64,000 bases of DNA from Impatiens glandulifera. Taxonomy: Eukaryota; Streptophyta; Magnoliopsida; Ericales; Balsaminaceae. The first letter of the stretch is position 1, and every line of letters begins with the position of its first letter. Below the pieces are notes generated by a model. It was not told the DNA's origin. It made no database searches and worked only from the letters and a program-made list of their open reading frames with translations. Shown here one piece after another: positions 55,231-64,000 of the stretch. The stretch spans positions 39,168,338 to 39,232,337 of the forward strand of contig NC_061867.1 of assembly GCF_907164915.1 (NCBI RefSeq), read 5' to 3'. The position numbers were made by a program, and so were the translations under genes.

Positions 55231-56568
55231 ATGGAAGAATCGTTGAGCAGTAATGGAACGATGATCAAACTCACAGCTACCAATTACACAATCTGAAAGT
55301 CACGGATGGAGGACTTATTGTGTAATTATGATTATGAAGACACTATTTTGGGTGATAAAGGCAAACCAGAGGCTATGACAGATGGAGATTGGAAGAAGCT
55401 GAACAGAAAGGCAGTTGGTAAAATCAGGCAATGGGTTGACAACAGTGTGTATCAGCATGTGGCTACTGAAGTTAATGCTTATAAGGTGTGGACTATTTTG
55501 AGTGAGCTGTATGAGAAGAACAACACTCAAAACAGAGCATTTCTATTTAGGAAGCTTTGCTCGTTGAAATATCAAGATGGGTCTTCTATGTCTGAGCATC
55601 TAAATGCTTTTTAGGGGATTCTAAATGAGTTGGCTGCGATAGGAATGAAATTTGATGATGAGCTTCATGCTACGTGTTTGATTAGTTATCTGCCTGATAG
55701 TGGGGAAACACTTGTGGTTTCAATTACCAATTATGTTCCACAAGGTAAACTCACTTTGAAAATGATGAAAGAGAGCGTGTTGAATGAAGAGGCTAGAAGA
55801 AAAGAACAGGGCTTCTCGACTCCAAGTCAGGTGTTCGTGACTGAGAAAAGGGGTAGAAGTAAAAGTAAAACTTCAAAGAATCGCAATGGCAGTTCAGACA
55901 GGTCACGTGGAACATCCAGCTCGAGAAAAGAGATTACATGTTATCATTGTGGCAAGCCAAGACACAAGAAGTATCAGTTCAGATCTTTGAAGCGGGAACA
56001 AAAGGAGAATAAGCAAGATGGAAGTAGTAAGGTTGCAGATGTGGGTGGTAACGACATCGATATTGTTTACGACAATGATAGTATCAACCTTGTTTCTCAA
56101 GATACACAATGGGTGGTAGACTCAAGTGGTTCTTATCATGTCACCAATCGTTGTGATATATTTGTTTCTTACACTAGTGGACATTTTGGTTCAGTGACGT
56201 TGGGAAACCATGTTACGTGTAAGATTGTTGGAAAAGGAGATGTCTGTTTGGATACTAACACTTCGTGCAAGCTACTTTTGAAGAATGTTCGACATGTTCC
56301 TGATATTCGGATGAATTTGATCTCTACTGGTATTCTTGATGATGAGGGCTATCATAGTTACTTTGGTGAAGGAAAACGGAAACTCACTAAGGGGTCTTTG
56401 GTGATAGCTAAAGGAAAGAAGGTCGGTTCTCTTTATGTGATAGAGACTAAGTCTTACGGGGGAGAAGCAAATGCAGTTAATAATTGTTCAGCACAGCTTT
56501 GGCATAAGAGACTTGGTCACTTAAGTCAGAATGGCATGCAAGTTCTCTCCAAGACAATCGATCTCTAG
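55231..56568 (+). pseudogene. Copia gag and protease region, broken
   Basis: Starts MEESLSSNG at 55231. A stop (TGA) lies at about 55294 and another (TAG) at 55612-55614, both at positions where the family has a conserved residue codable by TGG or CAG. The open parts carry the retrotransposon gag region, then a zinc knuckle CYHCGKPRHKKYQF (about 55937-55978) whose last Cys is Phe. The protease motif WVVDSSGSYHVTN is altered just after the catalytic Asp. The integrase zinc-site His pair HKRLGH follows at about 56500. The segment ends at a TAG at 56566. Confidence 0.88.
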
Positions 56569-56586
56569 GGCTTAAAGTCCACAGAT

Positions 56587-57660
56587 TTGAAGACATGCAC
56601 ATATTGCTTAGTTGGTAAGCAACATAGAGTTTCCTTCAAAAATTTCTCTCCATCTAGGAAGCCCAATATCCTAGATATGGTTCACACAAACATATGTTCT
56701 ATGGATTCCTTGACTTTAGGTGGTGCTCATTATTACATCACTTTTATCGATGATTGCTCAAGGAAGGTGTGGGCCTATTGCTTGAAAACTAAGGATCAAG
56801 CATTGGATTACTTCAAGTTGTTTCATGCTGAAGTGGAGAGATAACTGGGAAGAAGTTGAAATGTGTTCGTTCGGACAATGGTGGCGAATACAGAGGACCA
56901 TTTGTGGAATACTGTAAAAGTCATGGGATCAAGCTTTTGAAGACTGTGCCAAAAACACCTCAACAGAATGGAGTTACAGAGAGGATGAACAGGTCTATCA
57001 ATGAGAGAATTTTGTGTATGTTGTCTCATGCTAAGTTGCCAAAATCCTTTTGGGGAGAAGCAATGAAGAAGGCAGTTGATCTGATAAACCTTTCACCCTC
57101 AACTCCTTTATATGGCGACGTTCCAGAAAGAGTTTGGAGAGATAAAGACGTCTCTTATGATCACTTGAGAGTTTTTGGTTGTAAAGTGTTTGTTCATGTT
57201 CCTTGAGATGAGAGAGCTAAGCTTGATAGCAAGACGAGACAATGTATCTTTATTGGGTATGACCACGGAGAATTTGGGTACCGATGTTGGGATCCGGTTA
57301 ACAAGAAACTCATTAGAAGCAGAGATGTGGTATTCTTTGAAGATCAATCCATTGAAGACTTTGAGAAAAAGGAAAATCCGAAGTCTACGGAGAATGAATT
57401 TCCTGACAATGGTAGGATTCGTACACCACAATCACAGCCCAATGATGTGGAGAATGCCCAAGTTGAGGTTTATGAGACTCCTTTAGTTGATGCTGAGCCA
57501 ACAGAGGAAGCTGAACAAAATGATGATAGTTCTCTAGAGCCACCTAATGATCATCATATTAGAAGATCTAGTAGGCAACGACAATCTTCTAGTAGGTATC
57601 CTCCCAATGAGTATGTGATGTTGACTGACGGAGGAGAACCAGAAACCTATCAAGAAGCAT
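56587..57660 (+). pseudogene. Copia integrase, broken
   Basis: CTYCLVGKQ (zinc-site Cys pair) opens at 56590. In the DDE core the first acidic position reads Asn (HTNICSMD) and the second is SDNGGEY. The Glu follows in PQQNGVTERMNRS. A frame shift lies near 56843 and a stop (TGA) at 57204-57206. The GKQ-linker region then runs to the reverse transcriptase. Integration activity is not expected from this copy. Confidence 0.86.
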
Positions 57661-57666
57661 TGTCTC

Positions 57667-59207
57667 ATGAAAAAAAACAAGTGGTCGGTGGCAATGCAAA
57701 AAGAGATAAATTCCTTGCAAGAGAACGAAACTTATGACTTGGTGAAACTTCCAAAAGGAAAGAAGACTTTGAAGAACAAGTGTGTATTCAAGTTGAAGCA
57801 CCAAGAGAATAGCTCACAACCTCGATACAAAGTAAGACTGGTTGTGAAGGGCTTTGGACAGAAAAAGGGGATTGATTTTGAAGAGATCTTCTCACCGGTT
57901 GTGAAGAGGTCATCCATCAGAGTTGTGTTAGCATTGGCTGCTAGTCAAGATTTGGAAATTGAACAACTGGATGTGAAGACTGCATTTCTCCATGGTGACT
58001 TGGAGGAAGAGATCTACATGGAACAACCTGAGGGTTTCAAAGTTAAAGGTAAAGAAGATCTTGTCTGCAGGTTGAGGAAAAGCTTGTATGGGCTCAAGCA
58101 AGCGCCTAGACAATGGTACAGGAAATTTGACTCCTTCATTGAAGCAAATGGTTACAGTAAGACTACTTCTGATCATTGTGTTTTCATCAAGAGATACGGT
58201 GTTGATGATTATGTTATTCTTCTGCTCTATGTTGATGATATGCTGATTGTTGGGCAAGATATTGCAAAAATTGAGAAGCTCAAAAGGGATTTGAACAAGT
58301 CTTTTGCGATGAAAGATTTTGGTTCAGTGAAGCAGATCTTAGGCATGGAAATCACAAGAGACAGAAAGAACAGAACACTTTGACTATCACAGGAGAAGTA
58401 CATTGAGAAGGTACTTGAGAGGTTTGCAATGAAAAATGCAAAACCGGTTTCAGTTCCACTTGCAGGTCATTTCAAGTTGAGTTCTAAACAATGTCCTACA
58501 AGTGAGAAAGAGAAAGATGAAATGAAGAATGTACCTTATGCCTCTACAGTTGGTAGTCTTATGTATGCCATGGTATGTACAAGACTGAACATAACACACG
58601 TAGTTGGTGTTGTTAGTCGGTATGCCTCCAACCTTAGAGAAGAACATTGGTTGGCTTTTAAGTGGATTCTCAGATATCTTCGAGGCTCTTCGAAAGCACG
58701 TTTATGCTTCGAAAGTGATACTCCTATTTTGGAAGGCTTTACAGATTCTGATATGGCGGGTGATGTTGATTCAAGAAAATCTATATCAGGTTTTTTGGTT
58801 ACCTTTGCAGGCGGTGCTGTTTCGTGACAGTCAATGTTACAAAAGTGTGTTGCTTTGTCTACTACAGAAGCTGAGTATATTGCAGCTACTGAGGCATGTA
58901 AAGAGGTGTTATGGATGAAGAAGTTCTTACAAGAGTTGGGCCAAAAGCAAGAGAAGTTCACTTTATTTTTTGCGACAGTCAAAGTGTCATTCATCTCTCA
59001 AAGAATTTAGCTTTTCATTCGAGATCTAAACACATCGACGTGAGATATCATTGGATACGTGATGTGCTTCAGGAAAAAGAGCTGAACTTGGAGAAGATTC
59101 ATACAAGTGAGAATGGTGCCGATATGTTTACGAAATCCTTTCCTAAGGACAAGTTTGAAGATTGTCGGGAGAGAGCGGGTTTATTGGAGCCTGCGAAGTT
59201 GCGCTAA
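57667..59207 (+). pseudogene. Copia reverse transcriptase and RNase H, broken
   Basis: After a frame shift at a run of A near 57670, the reverse transcriptase is open at 57667-58383 with QLDVKTAFLHGDLEEEIYM and the catalytic YVDDM. A stop (TGA) at 58381 and another at 58825 both replace positions normally occupied by Trp. RNase H follows with TDSDMAGD, TEAEYIAATEACKEVLW and KHIDVRYHWIRD. The frame ends at 59205-59207, followed by the purine tract. The motif set fits the Tork/Tnt1-like Copia group (inference from motif style). Confidence 0.88.
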
Positions 59208-59218
59208 CGGGGGAGATT

Positions 59219-59497
59219 TGTTGGGTCAGCTCATTTGGCAGCTGGGCCTAACAAATTAATAAAGCTCATTAGGGCATATTTAATTAAGGGAAAAAAAACA
59301 CAGCAGTTTTTGGGGTTGGTTTTTCTCTCTCTCTTCCAGCAGTTCTTCCTCCATTGAAGCAGCAATTCCTCCATTGAAGCAGCAGGTTCTTCTTCTGATT
59401 TCCTTTATCTCTTCTCCATTTGGTTAGCCATCTTTAATGATGATGATAATGTATGTGAATGATAAGTTAGGATGAGGTCAATTGATAACTTTTGTTA
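59219..59497 (+). repeat. 3' LTR of Copia element, truncated by CACTA insertion
   Basis: Matches 54632-54910 with about 8-10 differences and a few small indels, then stops at TTTTGTTA where CACTAG begins. In the 5' LTR the matching sequence continues GATTACCTCTAGG. Confidence 0.93.
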
Positions 59498-60085
59498 CAC
59501 TAGTAAAAAATAGGTCTTCTGTAACGACTACTAGTAACGGCGCTCGAACGCCCTTACTAATAGTTTTTATTAGTAACGGCTATATTAAACCGTTACTATT
59601 ATTAGTTCATTAGTAACGGTTATATAAACCGTTACAGATAAGGCTGCAGTTAAAGTTTTTAATATAGGATATCAGTAACGGTTTTACCAATGTACCGTTA
59701 CTGAAGGATTATCTGTAACGGTTTTTACTATAACCGTTACAGATAAGACTTCAGTTACTTATCTTTGCGTGAGCTATTAGTAACGGTTTGGAACATAAAC
59801 CGTTACTAATATTATATCTGTAACGGTTTTATACATAACCGTTACAGAAAGTAAGCCGTCTTTTCTTCTATACTACCCAATATTTGTAACGATTATCTTA
59901 TTAACCGTTACAGATAATGCTTAAGTTACCGTTATTGTAGAAGGTTATCAGTAACGGCTTTCTTCCAACACCGTTACTAATAACATATCTGTAACAGTTA
60001 TTGAGAAACCGTTACAGATAATGAAAAAGAAGACGAAAAGACGGTTGACTATCTGTAACGGTTTTATATAGCTGTTACAGATTGT
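59498..60085 (+). repeat. 5' subterminal array of CACTA element
   Basis: About 20 copies of GTAACGGTTT or its inverse AAACCGTTAC, often arranged as facing pairs at 20-30 bp spacing, e.g. around 59694 and 59728. Such subterminal repeats bind the TnpA-type protein in maize Spm. The facing pairs could also fold in RNA. Confidence 0.9.
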
Positions 60086-60199
60086 CTGTAATAAACCCGC
60101 GAATGGCTTCTTCTTTCTTTTCTTTCTTTTCTTTTCTTCCTCCGCGCTTTCTCCTCTTCTTCCCGATCAGTGCCGCCGCCCGTGTGTTGAAGTCGCCGC

Positions 60200-60465
60200 C
60201 GTCTGTTGAAGTCGCCGCCAGGTAAGTTTTCTTCCCTTTTCTTCATCCACCGATCAATATCGCCGATCATCTCCATTCGCCGATTCGTCGATTCGCCGAT
60301 CATCTCCATTCGCCGATTCGCCGAATATCTTCTCCCTCCGATATCCGCCATTCGCTGCCAATATCTTCGGCCCTCCAATATCGCCGTTCTATCGCCGATT
60401 CGCACCAATATCTTCTCCCTCCAATATCCGCCGATTCGCTGCCCACCGCCGATCGAACCAAATTA
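60200..60465 (+). repeat. CCGATTCG-rich leader repeats
   Basis: CGCCGATCATCTCCATTCGC and CGATTCG-type phrases recur between 60250 and 60440 in a CT/GC-rich stretch, probably the leader of the transposase transcript. It was not assigned a coding role. Confidence 0.6.
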
Positions 60466-61180
60466 GGTTAAACTCTCTTCTCCCTCCAATGTATTAATAT
60501 TTGTGTACATTTGACAATATTTATTAGATTCTGATTTAGGATTTCTTAATATTTGTTTCGAATTAGATTCAGGACAGTTTACCTCAACATATATAGTCTA
60601 CTACAACAGACTGGTTTTGGATCATTTCTCTAGGTATGTTCATACTCTGTTTTTGATTGTTATTCTTGGGTTAGCATTTCTCTAGATATATAGGATTTTT
60701 TGGAATATAGGATTGTTTGGAATATAGGATTTGTTTTGTGTTTACCCACAGCTAATATATGATTGTTTTGTGACTATGCTTTGAATAATTCTGAAAATTA
60801 TTGAAGAAGATACAAAACTGAATTGTAATATTGGTTGAGTTACAAACTGTTAGAACATGGGCCTAACAAGAAATGCTGCTGTTATTTTAGAATACTTTGA
60901 AAGTTGAGTTCATAAATGTTATTATATATAAATGTTTACAATCAATGTTGTTGTCTTGATGATTTTGATTCATGAAATTTAAAGTATCCTGGTTGTAAAA
61001 TTTACAATCAATGTTAGAAATTTTATATATTTGGAATATTTTTGTTGAATCAGGTTGCATAAATTTCATAGCTTGCTGTTTGAAATTCCCATTGTTTTTG
61101 CTGCCGCGGATTGTTGTTTACACTTCAAAATTCAGGTTAGTTCTTATTTACAATCAATGTTAGATTGTTAGTAGATTATT
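60466..61180. other. CACTA interior without coding, site of transposase loss
   Basis: AT-rich non-coding DNA where the main transposase gene would be expected. No transposase core motif was found in any frame. This stretch together with the adjacent tandem array replaces several kilobases of coding sequence in autonomous relatives. Confidence 0.5.
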
Positions 61181-61350
61181 CATGTTAGATTAGTGGATAA
61201 TTTGTATGTTAGGTTAGTGGAAAATTTGTATGTTAGGTTAGTGGATAATTTGTATGTTAGGTTAGTGGATAATTTGTATGTTAGGTTAGTGAATAATATG
61301 TATGTTAGGTTAGTGGATAATTTGTATTTAGGTTAGTGGATAATTTGTAT
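61180..61350. repeat. Tandem array, about 25-bp unit (TTAGTGGATAATTTGTATG)
   Basis: About seven units of GTTAGTGGATAATTTGTATGT spaced 24-26 bp, with small variants. It directly abuts the transposase relic, so it may mark the internal deletion joint. Confidence 0.88.
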
Positions 61351-61644
61351 GTTAGGTTTAACTACTATGGAGTGATCAATGAAATCATAGAAGTGATATT
61401 CTTTTGTGGAAGACGAGTGATTCTTTTCAAATGCAAATGGTTTGATGTTTATCACAAAGATCGGGGCATTAAAGTTGATAAGTATGGTTATGTTAGTATA
61501 AATATCAACAGGATTCTACAAACTCAATTAAATGAACCATTAATAATGGCAAGCCAAGCACAACAAGTCTTTTACTCTACAGATATGGCATCAAGGCTTG
61601 AATGGAAAATTGTGACACCAATAAATCCCCGTTATTCTAATTAA
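61336..61644 (+). pseudogene. CACTA transposase C-terminal relic (DUF4216)
   Basis: Open from about 61350 to 61644. NYYGVINEIIEV, VILFKCKWFDV, KVDKYGYVSIN, EPLIMASQAQQVFY and WKIV match the DUF4216 domain found at the C-terminus of the main CACTA transposase in plants. The catalytic Transposase_21 region that should precede it is absent, and the frame starts in the tandem array. No function is expected alone. Confidence 0.82.
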
Positions 61645-61718
61645 GGTTGAATTAATTTCTATGAAGGGTTACTTGTAAATTTGTCTTATAAACATTACAT
61701 TCAATATTTGCAGCTATC

Positions 61719-63468
61719 ATGGCACCTAAAAGAATGCAAGGTAAGAGTTTAAGCAGCGCGCTACACGAGCTTGTACGAAGGACCGAGGAGCATTCAGAAG
61801 ATCCCGTGCAATTGTGTAACTCTGTCGGGGAAATTGATTTGGACCTTGATGATGTTATGAATGTTAATAGTGTACCCAACACTATCCCCGGTGATGATGA
61901 TGATGATGAGACACAGCCCCCGTCTGAGGAGCAAGATGGAGGTACTTGTGTTTTTGCTTAAGTTAGTTGTTGTGATCCTATATAATTTTTTGTTTAATTT
62001 TAGGATCTATTTCGAGAAGGAGACGGGGCAAGAACAAGAATAAAGTTGTTGGTAGATTGCAAGCGGGGCAAAAGATGACTCTTCAATTTAACCCTGTTGA
62101 TGGTAAACCAATGTGCGAGAATAGGACAGCTTGGTCGAGGCATATTAGGAGTGTCATTCGAGACTCCAATGCACTACCTCATAGGACTTTGCGTTGGTTG
62201 GACCTGAGCTCCACACAGCTAGATCACATATGGATGGCTATCACGGTATATAACTTTTTATATTATTAAGTCCATTATGTATTCAACACAATCTATAATC
62301 GTATTTTAATGTTAACTATTTAGGATCCTTTCGTGGCTGTGGGGGATGACATCAACAACTATCGAAGACAAAGTTTATTTCAAGCCAACAAATTATGGGA
62401 TAGATGGAGATGTCATTGGAACACCATGTACATTAAATCACGTGAAGGTGACGAGCAAGCGATTAGGGCAAATCCCCCTCCCGAGATCGAAATTAGTGAT
62501 TGGAATTATCTACTTGATCGTCGCTTTCTCACGCCGGAATTCAAGGTAAATTAATGTGTTTATAAATAGCTCTTACATTAATCATTCATTAAACACAAAT
62601 GTTTTCTTATTTGCAGAAAACAAGTGCTGTGAATGCGCAAAATAGGTCGCATGTTGTGTACAAGAATCATGCGGGCAGCATCTCATTTTCGCAAGTGGAG
62701 AAGCAAATGGTTCGTTTTATCATTGAATAACAAAGTTTATAATGTTATTACGTTTTTATTAATAATTAAATTTGTACAGGAGAAGACTACCGATACGTCG
62801 CCTAATTTTGCAGAATTATTTCTGCACACTCATACAAAGAAACCAACTCTGCAAGATCCAAATCCGGAGGTTCCCCCTATTATTCAAGAAAAAGTGGTAA
62901 GTCGTGTTTATTAGTTATATTTCTTTTATTTATTTTATGTATGTATGTAATCGAATGTAATTTGTGTTTGTAGACTGCCTTGCGAACTGCTATAGAAGAA
63001 GACCCGAATAGAAATGAATTGCAGTTGGCTGAGTGCGCATTCGGGTCTCAGGGACATGGGCGAGTTGTGGGTTTGGGCTCCGGTGTCACACCTAGATCTT
63101 TTAGACCTGATGCTCGTGGTGGTACTAGCACACAGCGCGGTGACACGCAAAACGCACTTTTACTTGAGGAGATATAGAGGATGCGAGAGGAGCGTGAAGC
63201 TGAGAAGCTTCAGTCACGGAGAGAGCGCGAAGAAGCCTTACTCGAGCGTCAAATGGAGCGTGAGGAAGCACAAAGGCAGCGTGAAATGGAGCGCGAAGAG
63301 TTATTGATGCAGCGTGAAGATGAACGTGAAGAAGCTCGAAGAGAGCGTGAGAGAATGCGGGATGAGATGCTTGAGATGAGATCGACAATGAACTTCTTAT
63401 TATCCAGGATTCCCCGTGATCAACTTCCACCTGCCCCTCCCACTCGAGATGATGCCCCTCCTACTTAG
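61719..63468 (+). pseudogene. CACTA second gene, Transposase_24 type, one nonsense codon
   Basis: Exons are 61719-61941, 62004-62245, 62324-62545, 62617-62709, 62780-62896 and 62974-63468, all GT-AG with matching phases. The product begins MAPKRMQGKS, has an acidic segment, then a basic patch. The conserved Transposase_24 (Ptta/En/Spm) region follows with VVYKNHAGSISFSQVEKQM and SPNFAELFLHTH. The last exon encodes a long Glu/Arg/Met coiled coil. One TAG at 63175-63177 interrupts this exon; the frame is otherwise open on both sides up to 63466-63468. This gene corresponds to the TnpA-like DNA-binding partner of CACTA transposases. Without the stop it would be about 463 aa; with it, the coiled coil is lost. 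Confidence 0.82.
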
Positions 63469-63755
63469 AGATGATCCCCTTCCTCGTGATCGTCGCATTC
63501 CCACTTCAATTCTGGTCAGTTGAAATGTAATTTGAAATACGTTAATTAATGGTTTTTGTGAATTTGTGATATGATTGTAGTTTTTGGATGGATTATAGTT
63601 TTTGGATGGATTGTAGTTTGTGGATGATTATTGTTTTGAATTAATGATTGTATTTTTGGGTTTTTGGTTATTGATAATTGTAGTTTTTTGTTTTTGGTTA
63701 TTGGTGATTGAGGTTTTAAATAGGTAAAAATTTGTAAAAAAAAAAAACTATTAGA
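63469..63755 (+). other. CACTA gene 3' flank
   Basis: Downstream of the Transposase_24 gene; short repeats of GTTTTTGGATGGATTATA occur near 63575-63620. Probably the 3' untranslated region, after which the subterminal array begins. Confidence 0.5.
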
Positions 63756-64000
63756 GTTTAGTAACGGTTAAATAATTACAAAAACCGTTAATAAAAATCT
63801 AACTGTAACGGTTTAAGAAATAAAAAACCGTCACAAAAACAACACGAGAATCTGTAACGGTCTTTTAGTAACGGTTTTTAGCCGGCTAAAACCGTTATTG
63901 TTGTTCCATTACTATCTGTAACGGTTTTATAAAACCGTTACAGATACTCGTGTTGTTTCTGTGACGGTTTTTACACGGCTAGAACCGTTACTGTTATTCA
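63756..64000 (+). repeat. 3' subterminal array of CACTA element (window edge)
   Basis: At least eight GTAACGGTTT or AAACCGTTAC motifs, e.g. around 63807 and 63918-63942, in the same style as the 5' array. The terminus itself is beyond 64000. Confidence 0.88.

Larger units (their letters stand above)
54632..59497 (+). mobile_element. Copia LTR retrotransposon, 3' LTR cut by CACTA element
   Basis: The 5' LTR is 54632-55181 (TGTTGGGTCAGC to CTCCAACA). A tRNA-iMet primer site and a gag-pol region (55231-59207) in canonical Copia order follow: gag, protease, integrase, reverse transcriptase, RNase H. Then come a purine tract (ACGGGGGAGATT) and the first 279 bp of the 3' LTR. The rest of that LTR is displaced by the CACTA element starting at 59498. 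The two LTRs differ at only about 8-10 positions over the shared part, so insertion was recent, yet the coding region has many lesions. The 5-bp left flank is CCTTA; its partner should lie beyond the CACTA element, outside this window. Confidence 0.92.
59498..64000 (+). mobile_element. CACTA (En/Spm) transposon, internally deleted, runs off window
   Basis: Starts CACTAGTAAAAAATAGG inside the Copia 3' LTR; the 3 bases before it are TTA, one half of the expected 3-bp duplication. Subterminal arrays of GTAACGGTTT and AAACCGTTAC lie at 59498-60085 and again from about 63756 to the window end, so the other terminus should be close. Between them are a GC-rich leader, a relic of the main transposase (DUF4216, 61336-61644) and a six-exon second gene of the Transposase_24 type (61719-63468). 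The main transposase core (Transposase_21) is missing. The element is therefore non-autonomous, perhaps with a partly functional second gene. Confidence 0.92.

Overview
The window is nuclear DNA of a flowering plant, most likely a eudicot. The signs are spliced genes with GT-AG introns, plant-only families (BODYGUARD-type hydrolase, RanBP2 zinc-finger organelle editing factor), AT-rich intergenic DNA and dense plant transposons (Copia, Gypsy, MULE, CACTA, Helitron, SINE). A 100-N run at 41151-41250 marks an assembly gap. The species cannot be named from the sequence.

Host-type genes are few and widely spaced. They are a four-exon BODYGUARD-like alpha/beta hydrolase (15400-18042, +, 426 aa modelled); a five-exon chloroplast or mitochondrial RanBP2 zinc-finger protein of the VAR3/OZ1 type (28308-34864, -, 668 aa modelled); and an intronless presenilin (51119-52273, -, 384 aa) with both catalytic aspartates. 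A fourth gene encodes a DUF1985 protein (38198 to the gap, +), a family usually carried by plant transposons. It has G-rich minisatellite in its first intron, the complementary C-rich minisatellite in its second, and a run of duplicated acidic exons.

Layout: 1-6.1 kb holds a CACTA end, minisatellites and a decayed minus-strand retroelement-like coding region. 6.9-14.5 kb holds two direct copies of a roughly 3 kb non-coding repeat; a third copy lies at 42.9-45.5 kb, split by a solo LTR. 18.5-22.4 kb is a complete non-autonomous LTR element with perfect target duplications. A second, older member of the same family lies at 46.5-49.9 kb in the other orientation. 22.6-26.9 kb is a broken MULE transposase fused to a 5'-truncated chromodomain Gypsy element with one LTR. 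34.93-36.33 kb is a long-TIR MULE derivative inserted 76 bp upstream of the VAR3-like start codon and carrying a transposase SWIM-finger fragment. The DNA flanking it recurs after the gap at 41.25 kb, where a Helitron sits at a site that is empty in the first copy. 54.6-59.5 kb is a Copia element whose 3' LTR is cut by a CACTA element (59.5 to beyond 64 kb). That CACTA element lacks most of its main transposase but keeps a nearly intact second gene.

Most of the sequence therefore records nested and repeated transposition around four genes. The points most worth checking are the inverted minisatellites bracketing the DUF1985 exon, the duplicated acidic exons with a one-base homopolymer frameshift, and the non-autonomous LTR family whose internal tandem arrays keep the same order in two copies.
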